This document shows positions 6,283 through 11,911 of a stretch of 14,247 bases of DNA, in pieces (within the stretch, counting starts at the first letter, position 1; the number at the start of each line of letters is the position of its first letter). Below the pieces are notes generated by a model. That model did not search any database and was not told the origin of the DNA. It saw only the letters and a list, made by a program, of their open reading frames with translations. The position numbers were made by a program, and so were the translations under genes. Origin of the DNA: CAYWEP01 sp964613075 (GTDB lineage: Bacteria; Patescibacteriota; Microgenomatia; Levybacterales; UBA12049). The stretch covers positions 1 to 14,247 of the forward strand of contig CAZTFV010000034.1 of NCBI GenBank assembly GCA_964613075.1, read 5' to 3'.

Positions 6283-6312
6283 ATTTTACAGTAATATGTC
6301 AGGATTTGACAA
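6283..6312 (-). promoter_or_regulatory. Candidate greA promoter formed by MITE end and target duplication
   Basis: On the minus strand, TTGTCA (6312-6307; 5 of 6 matches to the -35 consensus) lies inside the left terminal repeat of MITE B. An 18-base spacer follows, then TAAAAT (6288-6283; 5 of 6 matches to the -10), which is part of the 8-bp target duplication. ATG 6276 follows 6 bases later. Without the insertion, the sequence at the -35 position would be a poor match (GGATTA-like). This is a prediction from sequence. Confidence 0.5.
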
Positions 6313-6425
6313 AATATTCTTCGAGCGAGCGTAGCGAGTCGAGAAGTTATGTTCTCGACTACGTTTACCCTGAGTGCATCGAAGGGCTCGAACAATAACT
6401 TCTTTGTCAAATCCTGAGCGATTAC
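6291..6425. mobile_element. MITE copy B (135 bp, 23-bp terminal inverted repeats, perfect 8-bp target duplication)
   Basis: The ends 6291-6313 and 6403-6425 are 23-bp inverted repeats with three mismatches. The core TCAGGATTTGACAAA (6299-6313) and TTTGTCAAATCCTGA (6403-6417) pair perfectly, and the outermost bases are GTAAT/ATTAC. ATTTTACA occurs immediately outside on both sides (6283-6290 and 6426-6433): a perfect 8-bp target duplication. The interior has AGTCGAGAA (6337-6345) and TTCTCGACT (6352-6360) as a hairpin, and it shares TTCTTCGAG and GCTCGAACAATAA with copy A at 1703-1825, in the same orientation; the segment 6366-6386 is absent from copy A. No coding capacity. It was inserted between greA and the promoter of the FMN-riboswitch transporter. 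Confidence 0.88.
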
Positions 6426-6436
6426 ATTTTACAGTA

Positions 6437-6465
6437 TTGACAGATTATAATCCCACTGGTATTCT
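6437..6465 (+). promoter_or_regulatory. Promoter of the FMN riboswitch and transporter
   Basis: A consensus -35 TTGACA (6437-6442), a 17-base spacer, then -10 TATTCT (6460-6465; 4 of 6). Transcription would start near 6472, directly before the 5' strand of riboswitch helix P1 (6475). The palindromic ATTATAAT (6444-6451) is a second possible -10 element on either strand. The -35 begins three bases after the right target duplication of MITE B. Confidence 0.6.
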
Positions 6466-6474
6466 TTATTGGAC

Positions 6475-6631
6475 AATTCTTTCGGGGTCAGGTGCCTCGT
6501 CCTTCAGCAGTTTTTGCGAAGAATGAGAAATCCTAATCGGTGGTAAAACTCCACGAGTCCTTCGATAAACTTAGGACAGGAGTCTGTGAAACTCAGACAG
6601 CGACCGTACAGTCGGGATGAAAGAAAGAATT
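6475..6631 (+). promoter_or_regulatory. FMN riboswitch (RFN element)
   Basis: The conserved parts of the FMN aptamer appear in order. P1 5' strand AATTCTTTC with CGGGG (6475-6487); TCAGGTG and AAATCCTAATCGG around P2; P3 GTGG/CCAC closing TAAAACT (6540-6553); CGAG then P4 GTCC/GGAC (6557-6578); AGGA then P5 GTCTG/CAGAC closing TGAAACT (6582-6598); AGCGAC; P6 CGAC/GTCG (6601-6614) closing CGTACA; then GGGATG and the P1 3' strand GAAAGAATT (6623-6631). P2 carries an extra hairpin at 6502-6521 (CTTC-GCA pairing TGC-GAAG). FMN binding should stabilise P1, whose 3' strand holds the purine-rich ribosome-binding region and ends at the base before the transporter ATG at 6632. This implies translational repression by FMN. 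No terminator hairpin lies between the aptamer and the gene. Confidence 0.92.
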
Positions 6632-7531
6632 ATGAAAAAACTCAAACAATTTGGGCCTGGTTTTGTTATACTAGCCGCGCTCCTCTGGAGCTTTGATGGC
6701 CTTCTTCGTAGAAGTCTGTATACCCTTCCTCCGGCAGTTATCGTTTTTTATGAACACGTATTAGGAGCTGTTGTCCTTCTCATTCTTCTTCCCAAATGGT
6801 GGCCTGATATAAAGAAGATGACGAGAAAAGAATGGATTGGCATTGCTGTTGTGTCTCTTCTCTCAGGCGCACTCGGCACAATTCTTTATACTGCCGCACT
6901 TGGGAAAGTGCAATACATTCAGTATTCGGTTGTTGTCCTTTTGCAACAGCTCCAACCCATCTGGGCTATTGCTGCCGCCGCGATTATTCTTAAAGAAAAA
7001 ATAACAAAACAGTTTATTCTTTGGGCTGCACTTGGCCTTATCGCTGCATACATGATTTCGTTTAAGGACTTAACGGTGAACCTCGCGACAGGGCAAGGTA
7101 CGGCAGTAGCCGCGATTCTTGCGCTTTCTGCAGGGTTGTTCTGGGGTTCATCAACGGCGATTAGTAAATACGTACTAAATAGAGTTTCATTCCTTACAGC
7201 GACTGCGCTTCGCTTTCTTCTTGCCCCGGTATTTGCCTTTCTCTTTATTCTCGGAGGAAATCAGACATCTACGATGTTTTCTCTCTCGCAACCGCAATGG
7301 CTTACACTGCTTTTAATCACTTTTTCAACGGGTATGGTCGCGCTTGCAATTTATTACTACGGATTGAAGCGTACGCCGGCACGTGTTACAACACTGTGCG
7401 AGCTTGTCTGGCCTGCCTCCGCAATCTTTATTGATTATATTTATTTTCACAAACCCCTCTCGCTTACCCAAATTTTGGGTGTTATAATACTCCTCACAGT
7501 GATCTACAAGGTCACAAAGTTCCGAAAGTAA
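6632..7531 (+). CDS. EamA/DMT-family transporter under FMN control, probable riboflavin importer
   Basis: A 299-residue integral membrane protein with about ten hydrophobic helices arranged as two EamA repeats (roughly residues 8-136 and 158-293), the usual drug/metabolite transporter size. Seen: GPGFVILAALLWSFDGLLRR opening the first helix, LLQQLQPIWAIAAAAIILKE closing the first repeat, LSAGLFWGSSTAISKYVL opening the second, and PASAIFIDYIYFHKPLSLTQ near the end of the second; these are family hallmarks. EamA proteins export or import many small molecules. The FMN riboswitch directly in front argues for flavin, as in RibN, a DMT-family riboflavin importer of proteobacteria; I infer the same role here, which would suit a flavin-scavenging cell. 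An upstream ATG at 6617 is in frame but lies inside the conserved riboswitch GGATG segment, so 6632 is the better start. Single gene, no partner. Confidence 0.87.
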   Translation: MKKLKQFGPGFVILAALLWSFDGLLRRSLYTLPPAVIVFYEHVLGAVVLLILLPKWWPDIKKMTRKEWIGIAVVSLLSGALGTILYTAALGKVQYIQYSVVVLLQQLQPIWAIAAAAIILKEKITKQFILWAALGLIAAYMISFKDLTVNLATGQGTAVAAILALSAGLFWGSSTAISKYVLNRVSFLTATALRFLLAPVFAFLFILGGNQTSTMFSLSQPQWLTLLLITFSTGMVALAIYYYGLKRTPARVTTLCELVWPASAIFIDYIYFHKPLSLTQILGVIILLTVIYKVTKFRK

Positions 7532-7635
7532 TACTCATACGTCTGTATAATTCCTTCTCTCGGCTTCTACTCCTTTTAACCCCCGATTTTCCCATTTGCC
7601 CCAATCTCCCCGATAGGCTGCTCTCCTGAATAAAA

Positions 7636-7644
7636 TGCTATAAT
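7636..7644 (+). promoter_or_regulatory. Extended -10 promoter of the glycoside hydrolase operon
   Basis: TGC followed by a perfect TATAAT (7639-7644) makes an extended -10, which tolerates the poor -35 (GGCTGC at 7616-7621). The start site would be near 7651, giving a leader of about 50 to 65 bases that contains the hairpin at 7655-7697. The rest of the 7532-7635 spacer is pyrimidine-rich with no other clear signal. Confidence 0.5.
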
Positions 7645-7654
7645 ATTCATAGTC

Positions 7655-7697
7655 CTTCGACTAGCTCAGGATTTGAAGATGCTGAGTCAAATCGAAG
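7655..7697 (+). repeat. Imperfect hairpin repeat in the leader of the glycoside hydrolase gene
   Basis: CTTCGA (7655-7660) pairs with TCGAAG (7692-7697), and CTCAG (7665-7669) pairs with CTGAG (7682-7686) across a small internal loop. GATTTGA/TCAAATC (7670-7676 / 7687-7693) is an alternative pairing. TCAGGATTTGA (7666-7676) equals 11 bases of the MITE terminal core, and the GTCAAATC nearby equals part of the other end, so this may be a decayed relative; no target duplication was found. Confidence 0.45.
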
Positions 7698-7716
7698 CAT
7701 GAGTGTAATCGAATCT

Positions 7717-8871
7717 ATGAAAGCACTAACTACAGCACTAATGTTGAGTTTACTCTTTTTTTCATTTCCGGCAAAATCTTCTGCCATCTTTGACCCACTC
7801 TCCGTTGCAAATAACAAATTCGGTATACACATTTTATTCGATTCTGAGATCAATGACGCTTCCCAGCTTGTGAACACAAACGGCGGTCAATGGGGATACG
7901 TGTTAATTCCCATCCAATCAGGCGATAAAGATTTAACAAAATGGCAAAAATTCATGGACAATGCCAAAAAGCTTCACCTCATCCCTATCCTAAGACTCGC
8001 GACAGAAGGTGACTACTTCGATACAAAGGTTTGGCGCAAACCCAAGGAAGAGGATGTTTTGGACTTTGCCAATTTTTTGCATTCCCTAGATTGGCCGATC
8101 AAAAACCGTTATGTTATTGTCTTTAATGAAGTCAACCGGGCTGATGAGTGGGGTGGAGAGGTAAATCCGAAAGAGTATGCACAACTCCTAAGCTACGCAG
8201 TAACTGTTTTTAAATCAAAATCCAGCGATTTTTTCATTATCGGAGCCGGACTTGATAATGCAGCACCCAACGGGTCAGGACACATGAATCAATACGATTA
8301 TATGCACGCCATGAATGCAAACGTCCCCGGTATCTTCAATCAGGTAGACGGACTTGCAAGCCATGCCTACCCCAATCCTGAATTCTCCCAGCCTCCGACA
8401 GTCAATACGGTAAAATCAATCAGCAGCTTTCGTTATGAACACGATCTGGCTGAAGGTATTAGTAATAAAAACTTGCCTGTTTTTATTACGGAAACAGGCT
8501 GGACAGATAACATAGTCCCTGATGACCAACAGGCGCAGTATTACAAAGAAGCTTTCGAAACCGTCTGGAACGACCCAAATATCGTTGCCGTTATTCCGTT
8601 TATTTTACTCGCCGGTGCAGGACCTTTTAAACAATTTTCATTTTTGCAAGCAGATGGTACGCCAACCAAACAGCACGATATGCTAAGGTCTCTCCCCAAA
8701 ATAAAAGGGCAGCCGAAAATCGAGCAGAAAGTGTTGGGGTCCGAAACGCGCAAGAAAAGTATTCCTACACCTGCTATTCGTTATTTCGCGAAAAATTATC
8801 AGCCCAAGAAAAAAAGATTCAGCCTCTCTCAATCGCTGTCCTTTGCTTTTAGCTGGATGATGAAGATATGA
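7717..8871 (+). CDS. Exported glycoside hydrolase-like protein (clan A TIM-barrel type)
   Basis: A 384-residue protein from ATG 7717, starting with a signal peptide (Lys2, hydrophobic TALMLSLLFFSF, then PAKSSA as a likely cleavage zone near residue 23). The mature part looks like a (beta/alpha)8 barrel of clan GH-A (GH5/GH39/GH53-like). FNEVNRADEW (136-145) ends a strand with the Asn-Glu pair of the acid/base (Glu138), ASHAYPNP (214-221) supplies a typical His-x-Tyr, and FITETGW (256-262) has the nucleophile Glu259. Substrate is unknown. The C-terminal 60 residues are basic and low in hydrophobicity, without LPxTG or a clear membrane anchor. ATG 7699 (six residues longer) is equally in frame; I prefer 7717 because it gives the cleaner signal peptide. 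Neither has a Shine-Dalgarno. Its stop overlaps the next start as ATGA. Confidence 0.78.
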   Translation: MKALTTALMLSLLFFSFPAKSSAIFDPLSVANNKFGIHILFDSEINDASQLVNTNGGQWGYVLIPIQSGDKDLTKWQKFMDNAKKLHLIPILRLATEGDYFDTKVWRKPKEEDVLDFANFLHSLDWPIKNRYVIVFNEVNRADEWGGEVNPKEYAQLLSYAVTVFKSKSSDFFIIGAGLDNAAPNGSGHMNQYDYMHAMNANVPGIFNQVDGLASHAYPNPEFSQPPTVNTVKSISSFRYEHDLAEGISNKNLPVFITETGWTDNIVPDDQQAQYYKEAFETVWNDPNIVAVIPFILLAGAGPFKQFSFLQADGTPTKQHDMLRSLPKIKGQPKIEQKVLGSETRKKSIPTPAIRYFAKNYQPKKKRFSLSQSLSFAFSWMMKI

Positions 8872-9257
8872 GCAATATGGAGTGGAATACAGCACAAGAC
8901 GTTAAAAAAGATATAGCACACATTGTAAAAACCCTAGATCTCTCGCATATAGATCTTTCACGCGTATTCTGTTATAGAACGCAAGGGTCCAAATCGCGCG
9001 CGTATGCGAGAACCTGGAGTTTTCCCAAAATCTTCCAGCGCGCGCTTACGCAGCCACCCGCCTATGTCATAGAGGTACTCACCCGATATTATGACCGGCT
9101 TGACGATGACACAAAAAAGAAAGTACTCATTCATGAACTGCTGCACATTCCCAAAAACTTCTCGGGCGCACTGCTTCCTCACAGAAGCAATGGTCGTCAC
9201 ATCGGCCACATGACAAGTAAACTGTTTAAAGAATACAAGCAGAAAACTAATTATTAA
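8868..9257 (+). CDS. Small HExxH metallopeptidase-like protein
   Basis: A 129-residue protein with HELLH (89-93), the zinc-binding and catalytic motif of gluzincin/SprT-like peptidases, preceded by an amphipathic helix (DTKKKVLI), followed by IPKNFSGALLPH and then RHIGH (110-114), which offers His105 or His111 as third ligand. The size and the HELLHIP pattern resemble the small putative metallopeptidases annotated in phage and CPR/archaeal genomes (PhageMetallopep-like). No signal peptide, so it is probably cytoplasmic; a peptidase role is inferred from the motif only. The ATG overlaps the TGA of the glycoside hydrolase gene (ATGA), which implies translational coupling; ATG 8877 is an alternative start. 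Confidence 0.72.
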   Translation: MSNMEWNTAQDVKKDIAHIVKTLDLSHIDLSRVFCYRTQGSKSRAYARTWSFPKIFQRALTQPPAYVIEVLTRYYDRLDDDTKKKVLIHELLHIPKNFSGALLPHRSNGRHIGHMTSKLFKEYKQKTNY

Positions 9258-9263
9258 TTGATG

Positions 9264-9346
9264 CTAGACAGTAGAAGCTTGAAGCTAGAATGAGAAGTTA
9301 GATGATTGAATAACCTTAAGATCTAACTTCCAGTATCCAGCGTCTA
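9264..9346. repeat. Inverted, degenerate 7-base repeats between the metallopeptidase and holA genes
   Basis: The left arm reads as heptads (TAGAAGC, TTGAAGC, TAGAATG, 9272-9292) and then GAAGTTAGAT (9294-9303). The right arm, read in reverse complement, gives TTAGACG, CTGGATA, CTGGAAG, TTAGATC. GAAGTTAGAT pairs perfectly with ATCTAACTTC (9321-9330) across 17 bases. It fills nearly the whole 100-base spacer; there is no U-tract and hence no obvious terminator. Confidence 0.55.
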
Positions 9347-9357
9347 ACCTCAACTAT

Positions 9358-10047
9358 ATGATCACTCTTATCCACGGCGATGACACAACAAGCTCTCGGA
9401 ATTATCTCCTGGAGCTCAAGAAAAAAAATACTGGTGCTCTCTCATTTTCTGGGGAAACCGTAACGCTCACTGACCTTACGCAGGCTCTCCAGGGAGACGG
9501 GCTGTTTGAGGAAATAAAATCTGTCTATATTGAAGAGCTGTTTGGGAAAAAGAAGAAAGGGAAAGAATTAGATGCAATGCTTGATTTTCTCAATCATGAA
9601 AGCAAAACTCATGCTATCTACCTTTGGGAAAAAAAACCAATATCCCCAACCTCCCTAAAAACCCTAACAGCGTTAGATATTAAACTCTTCAAACTCCCGC
9701 AGGAGCTTTTCCGCTTTTTAGACGCCGTAAGACCCGGAAATGCAGAAGAACTTATAACGCTCTTCCATGCGGCCCAAAAGATGAATGAGCCGGAAATGAT
9801 GTTATACATGCTTACTCGCCAGATACGTCTCCTCCTCTCGCAAAAAGATCCGGATACAACTATTGATGAAATAACACGACTGGCGCCATGGCAAAAAAGC
9901 AAACTCAAAAAACAGGCAGATAAATTTAAGGCTTCCGATTTGCTAAATCTCCATCACTCACTCTACTTATTGGATGTAAAACAAAAAACAGGAACGAGCG
10001 CTTCATCACTCTCCGCATCCATTGACTTTTTAATACTCGCTCTCTAA
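9358..10047 (+). CDS. holA: DNA polymerase III delta subunit, short form
   Basis: A 229-residue clamp-loader delta subunit, which opens the beta sliding clamp. Delta proteins are usually about 330-340 residues; this compact form is common in reduced genomes. Residues 1-8 (MITLIHGD) correspond to the first strand of the AAA+-like domain, which lacks Walker motifs in delta. The C-terminal part is the more diagnostic: LTRQIRLLLSQKD (152-164), APWQKSKLKKQADKF (176-190), then LHHSLYLLDVKQKTG (198-212) and a terminal hydrophobic helix SIDFLILAL, matching the delta collar domain pattern (arginine-rich helix, then L-x-x-D-x-x-x-K-T-G). No Shine-Dalgarno before the ATG. It is followed after 10 bases by the phosphomannomutase gene and is likely cotranscribed with it. 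Confidence 0.78.
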   Translation: MITLIHGDDTTSSRNYLLELKKKNTGALSFSGETVTLTDLTQALQGDGLFEEIKSVYIEELFGKKKKGKELDAMLDFLNHESKTHAIYLWEKKPISPTSLKTLTALDIKLFKLPQELFRFLDAVRPGNAEELITLFHAAQKMNEPEMMLYMLTRQIRLLLSQKDPDTTIDEITRLAPWQKSKLKKQADKFKASDLLNLHHSLYLLDVKQKTGTSASSLSASIDFLILAL

Positions 10048-10057
10048 GATTAAGTGC

Positions 10058-11440
10058 ATGATGCTTAACCCCAAAATATTCAAAGCCTATGACATTCGCG
10101 GTATTTACCCGGATGAAATTAACGAGAGTACTATCAAACCAATCATCCGGGCGATCTACGCATTTTTATACAAAACTTCAAACAAAAATCAGCCGCTTAC
10201 CGTTGTGCTTGGTTACGACATGCGACTCTCATCGCCGCAGCTTTTTGCGAGGGCAAAAAATGTCCTGACTGAAATGGGCGCAGCGGTTATTGACGTCGGT
10301 CTCATCTCAACGCCCTCCTTCTATTTCTCGATTTTTCATTACGGATACGATGCCGGTATACAAATTACCGCCTCACATAATCCGAAAGAATATAACGGCC
10401 TGAAATTAGTCAGAAGTGGCCCAAAAGGCCTGATAAAAATTGGCAAATCTACTGGCATGGATGACATAAAACAAATGGCAATGGAGGAAGTCGAGTTTAC
10501 ATCCCACAAACACGGAACAGTCACACAAAAAACAGGCATCCTTCAGGAGGAAGTAGGAAATGCACAAGCGCTGCTTGGAAATCCGAAGCTCAAACACTTT
10601 AAAATTGTCGCTGACCCGGCCAATGCCATGGGTGCACAGTATATTGAAGCGCTGTTTCGGACAATCCCCGTCGATCTCATAAAGATGAATTTTACGCTTG
10701 ACGGAAGTTTTCCTGTCCACCCGCCAGACCCTCTTGATTTTAACAACCTAAAAGATCTGCAAAAAAGAGTGATTGAAGAGAATGCGGACTTCGGATTAGC
10801 TCCGGACGGAGACGGAGATAGACTGTTTTTTATTGACGAGAAGGGTACAATCGTCCCTGCGACAATCATAACTGCACTTGTTGCAAGAGAATTGCTTAAG
10901 AAAAATCCCGGAGCAACTATTCTCTTTGATATCCGCTACATACTCACTCCGGGCAAAATTATTAAAGAGTGTGGCGGCAAATATGAGATAACAAAAGTCG
11001 GCCATGCTTTCATCACCGAAAAGCTCAACCAAACAGGCGGCATTTTTGCAGGCGAGTCATCGGCACACTATTTTTATAAAGCAAGTGGCAACGCCGAATC
11101 TCAGCTTATTACCATAGTCTCTGTTCTGAAAGTATTGTCAGAAGAGAATAAACCACTATCTGAAATAGTTGAAGAACTACGAAGAAGCTATGAGTCAGGA
11201 GAGATAAATTTCAAAGTGACCAATGCCTCGGAAATAATGAAAAACCTAAAAGGTCAGTACAAAGATGGCAATTTGTCAACGCTTGACGGCATTGCTGTTT
11301 CATACCCTGATTGGCGCTTCAGCGTTCGAACATCCAATACTGAGCCGCTCTTGCGCTTAAACCTTGAAGCGCTCACAAAAGAGGTTATGGAAACAAAGCG
11401 AGACGAAGTGATAAAATTAATTAGAAAAGCCGCAAAATAA
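10058..11440 (+). CDS. manB: Phosphomannomutase/phosphoglucomutase
   Basis: A 460-residue alpha-D-phosphohexomutase of normal length that interconverts hexose 6- and 1-phosphates (mannose and/or glucose) in the cytoplasm. The four hallmark loops are present in order: the phosphoserine loop TASHNPKEYNG (104-114, Ser106), the metal loop DGDGDR (250-255), the sugar-binding loop GESSAHYFY (332-340), and the phosphate-binding loop RTSNTEPLLR (424-433). The N-terminus NPKIFKAYDIRG is typical of the bacterial PMM/PGM type. ATG 10058 and ATG 10061 are adjacent; the second matches relatives equally well. Its stop overlaps the start of the cupin gene by one base (TAATG), indicating coupling. With the cupin and the isomerase downstream it forms a mannose/glucose phosphate module supplying sugar nucleotides for the envelope. 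Confidence 0.95.
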   Translation: MMLNPKIFKAYDIRGIYPDEINESTIKPIIRAIYAFLYKTSNKNQPLTVVLGYDMRLSSPQLFARAKNVLTEMGAAVIDVGLISTPSFYFSIFHYGYDAGIQITASHNPKEYNGLKLVRSGPKGLIKIGKSTGMDDIKQMAMEEVEFTSHKHGTVTQKTGILQEEVGNAQALLGNPKLKHFKIVADPANAMGAQYIEALFRTIPVDLIKMNFTLDGSFPVHPPDPLDFNNLKDLQKRVIEENADFGLAPDGDGDRLFFIDEKGTIVPATIITALVARELLKKNPGATILFDIRYILTPGKIIKECGGKYEITKVGHAFITEKLNQTGGIFAGESSAHYFYKASGNAESQLITIVSVLKVLSEENKPLSEIVEELRRSYESGEINFKVTNASEIMKNLKGQYKDGNLSTLDGIAVSYPDWRFSVRTSNTEPLLRLNLEALTKEVMETKRDEVIKLIRKAAK

Positions 11441-11877
11441 TGATTGATCTAAGTAGTATTGATAAATTCTCGTTTTCAAATCAACCATTTAGTAAAAAGG
11501 TTGACAAGCCGTGGGGATATGAAATCATTTTTACCCCTCCTCATCTTCCTTACACGGGGAAAATAATTCATATCAATGCTGGCAAACGTTTGTCCCTGCA
11601 AGTGCACGACAAAAAACAGGAAAGTTGGATTCTCAAAAACGGACACGCCAAAGTAGTCTGGGAGAGTCAAAACGGTGAGTTGGTTGAAACAGAATTAAAA
11701 GAAGATGAAGGATATACCTTGGTCATCGGTCAGAAACATCGCTTGGTCGGCGTAACGGATTGTGATATTTTCGAAGTCTCAACACCTGAAACCGGAACTA
11801 CCTATAGGCTAGAGGATGACTACAAGAGACCAGATGAGACTGAAGAAATGAGAACGCAAGACCGTAAACCAACATAA
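11440..11877 (+). CDS. Type II mannose-6-phosphate isomerase-like cupin
   Basis: A 145-residue single cupin domain resembling the C-terminal domain of bifunctional mannose-1-phosphate guanylyltransferase/mannose-6-phosphate isomerase (type II PMI). Seen: KPWGYEIIF (22-30, equal to the usual RPWGxYE start), GKRLSLQVHDKKQESWIL (48-65, with the metal-binding His/Gln/Glu cluster), GHAKV, then GQKHRL (97-102, second cupin His) and DIFEVSTPE (109-117). The nucleotidyltransferase half is absent, so it is a stand-alone PMI-like cupin; since the neighbouring isomerase may also handle mannose-6-P, its own reaction is uncertain. It is coupled to the phosphomannomutase gene by the TAATG overlap and precedes the isomerase gene by 34 bases. 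Confidence 0.82.
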   Translation: MIDLSSIDKFSFSNQPFSKKVDKPWGYEIIFTPPHLPYTGKIIHINAGKRLSLQVHDKKQESWILKNGHAKVVWESQNGELVETELKEDEGYTLVIGQKHRLVGVTDCDIFEVSTPETGTTYRLEDDYKRPDETEEMRTQDRKPT

Positions 11878-11908
11878 GTTACTTATGTAACATAAGTAAC
11901 CTAAGTGA
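11873..11908. repeat. Degenerate 9-base tandem repeat spanning a stop/start junction
   Basis: Four units in register: CATAAGTTA, CTTATGTAA, CATAAGTAA, CCTAAGTGA. The first contains the cupin TAA stop and the last is followed by CCTATG with the isomerase start. Alternate units are inverted, giving TTACTTATG/CATAAGTAA (11879-11887 / 11891-11899), a perfect 9-bp hairpin with a 3-base loop. Confidence 0.6.
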
Positions 11909-11911
11909 CCT

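Noticed and set aside
6617..6631. ATG 6617 as start of the EamA transporter
   Set aside because: It belongs to the conserved GGATG segment of the FMN aptamer; 6632 follows immediately after P1 and fits the family N-terminus.
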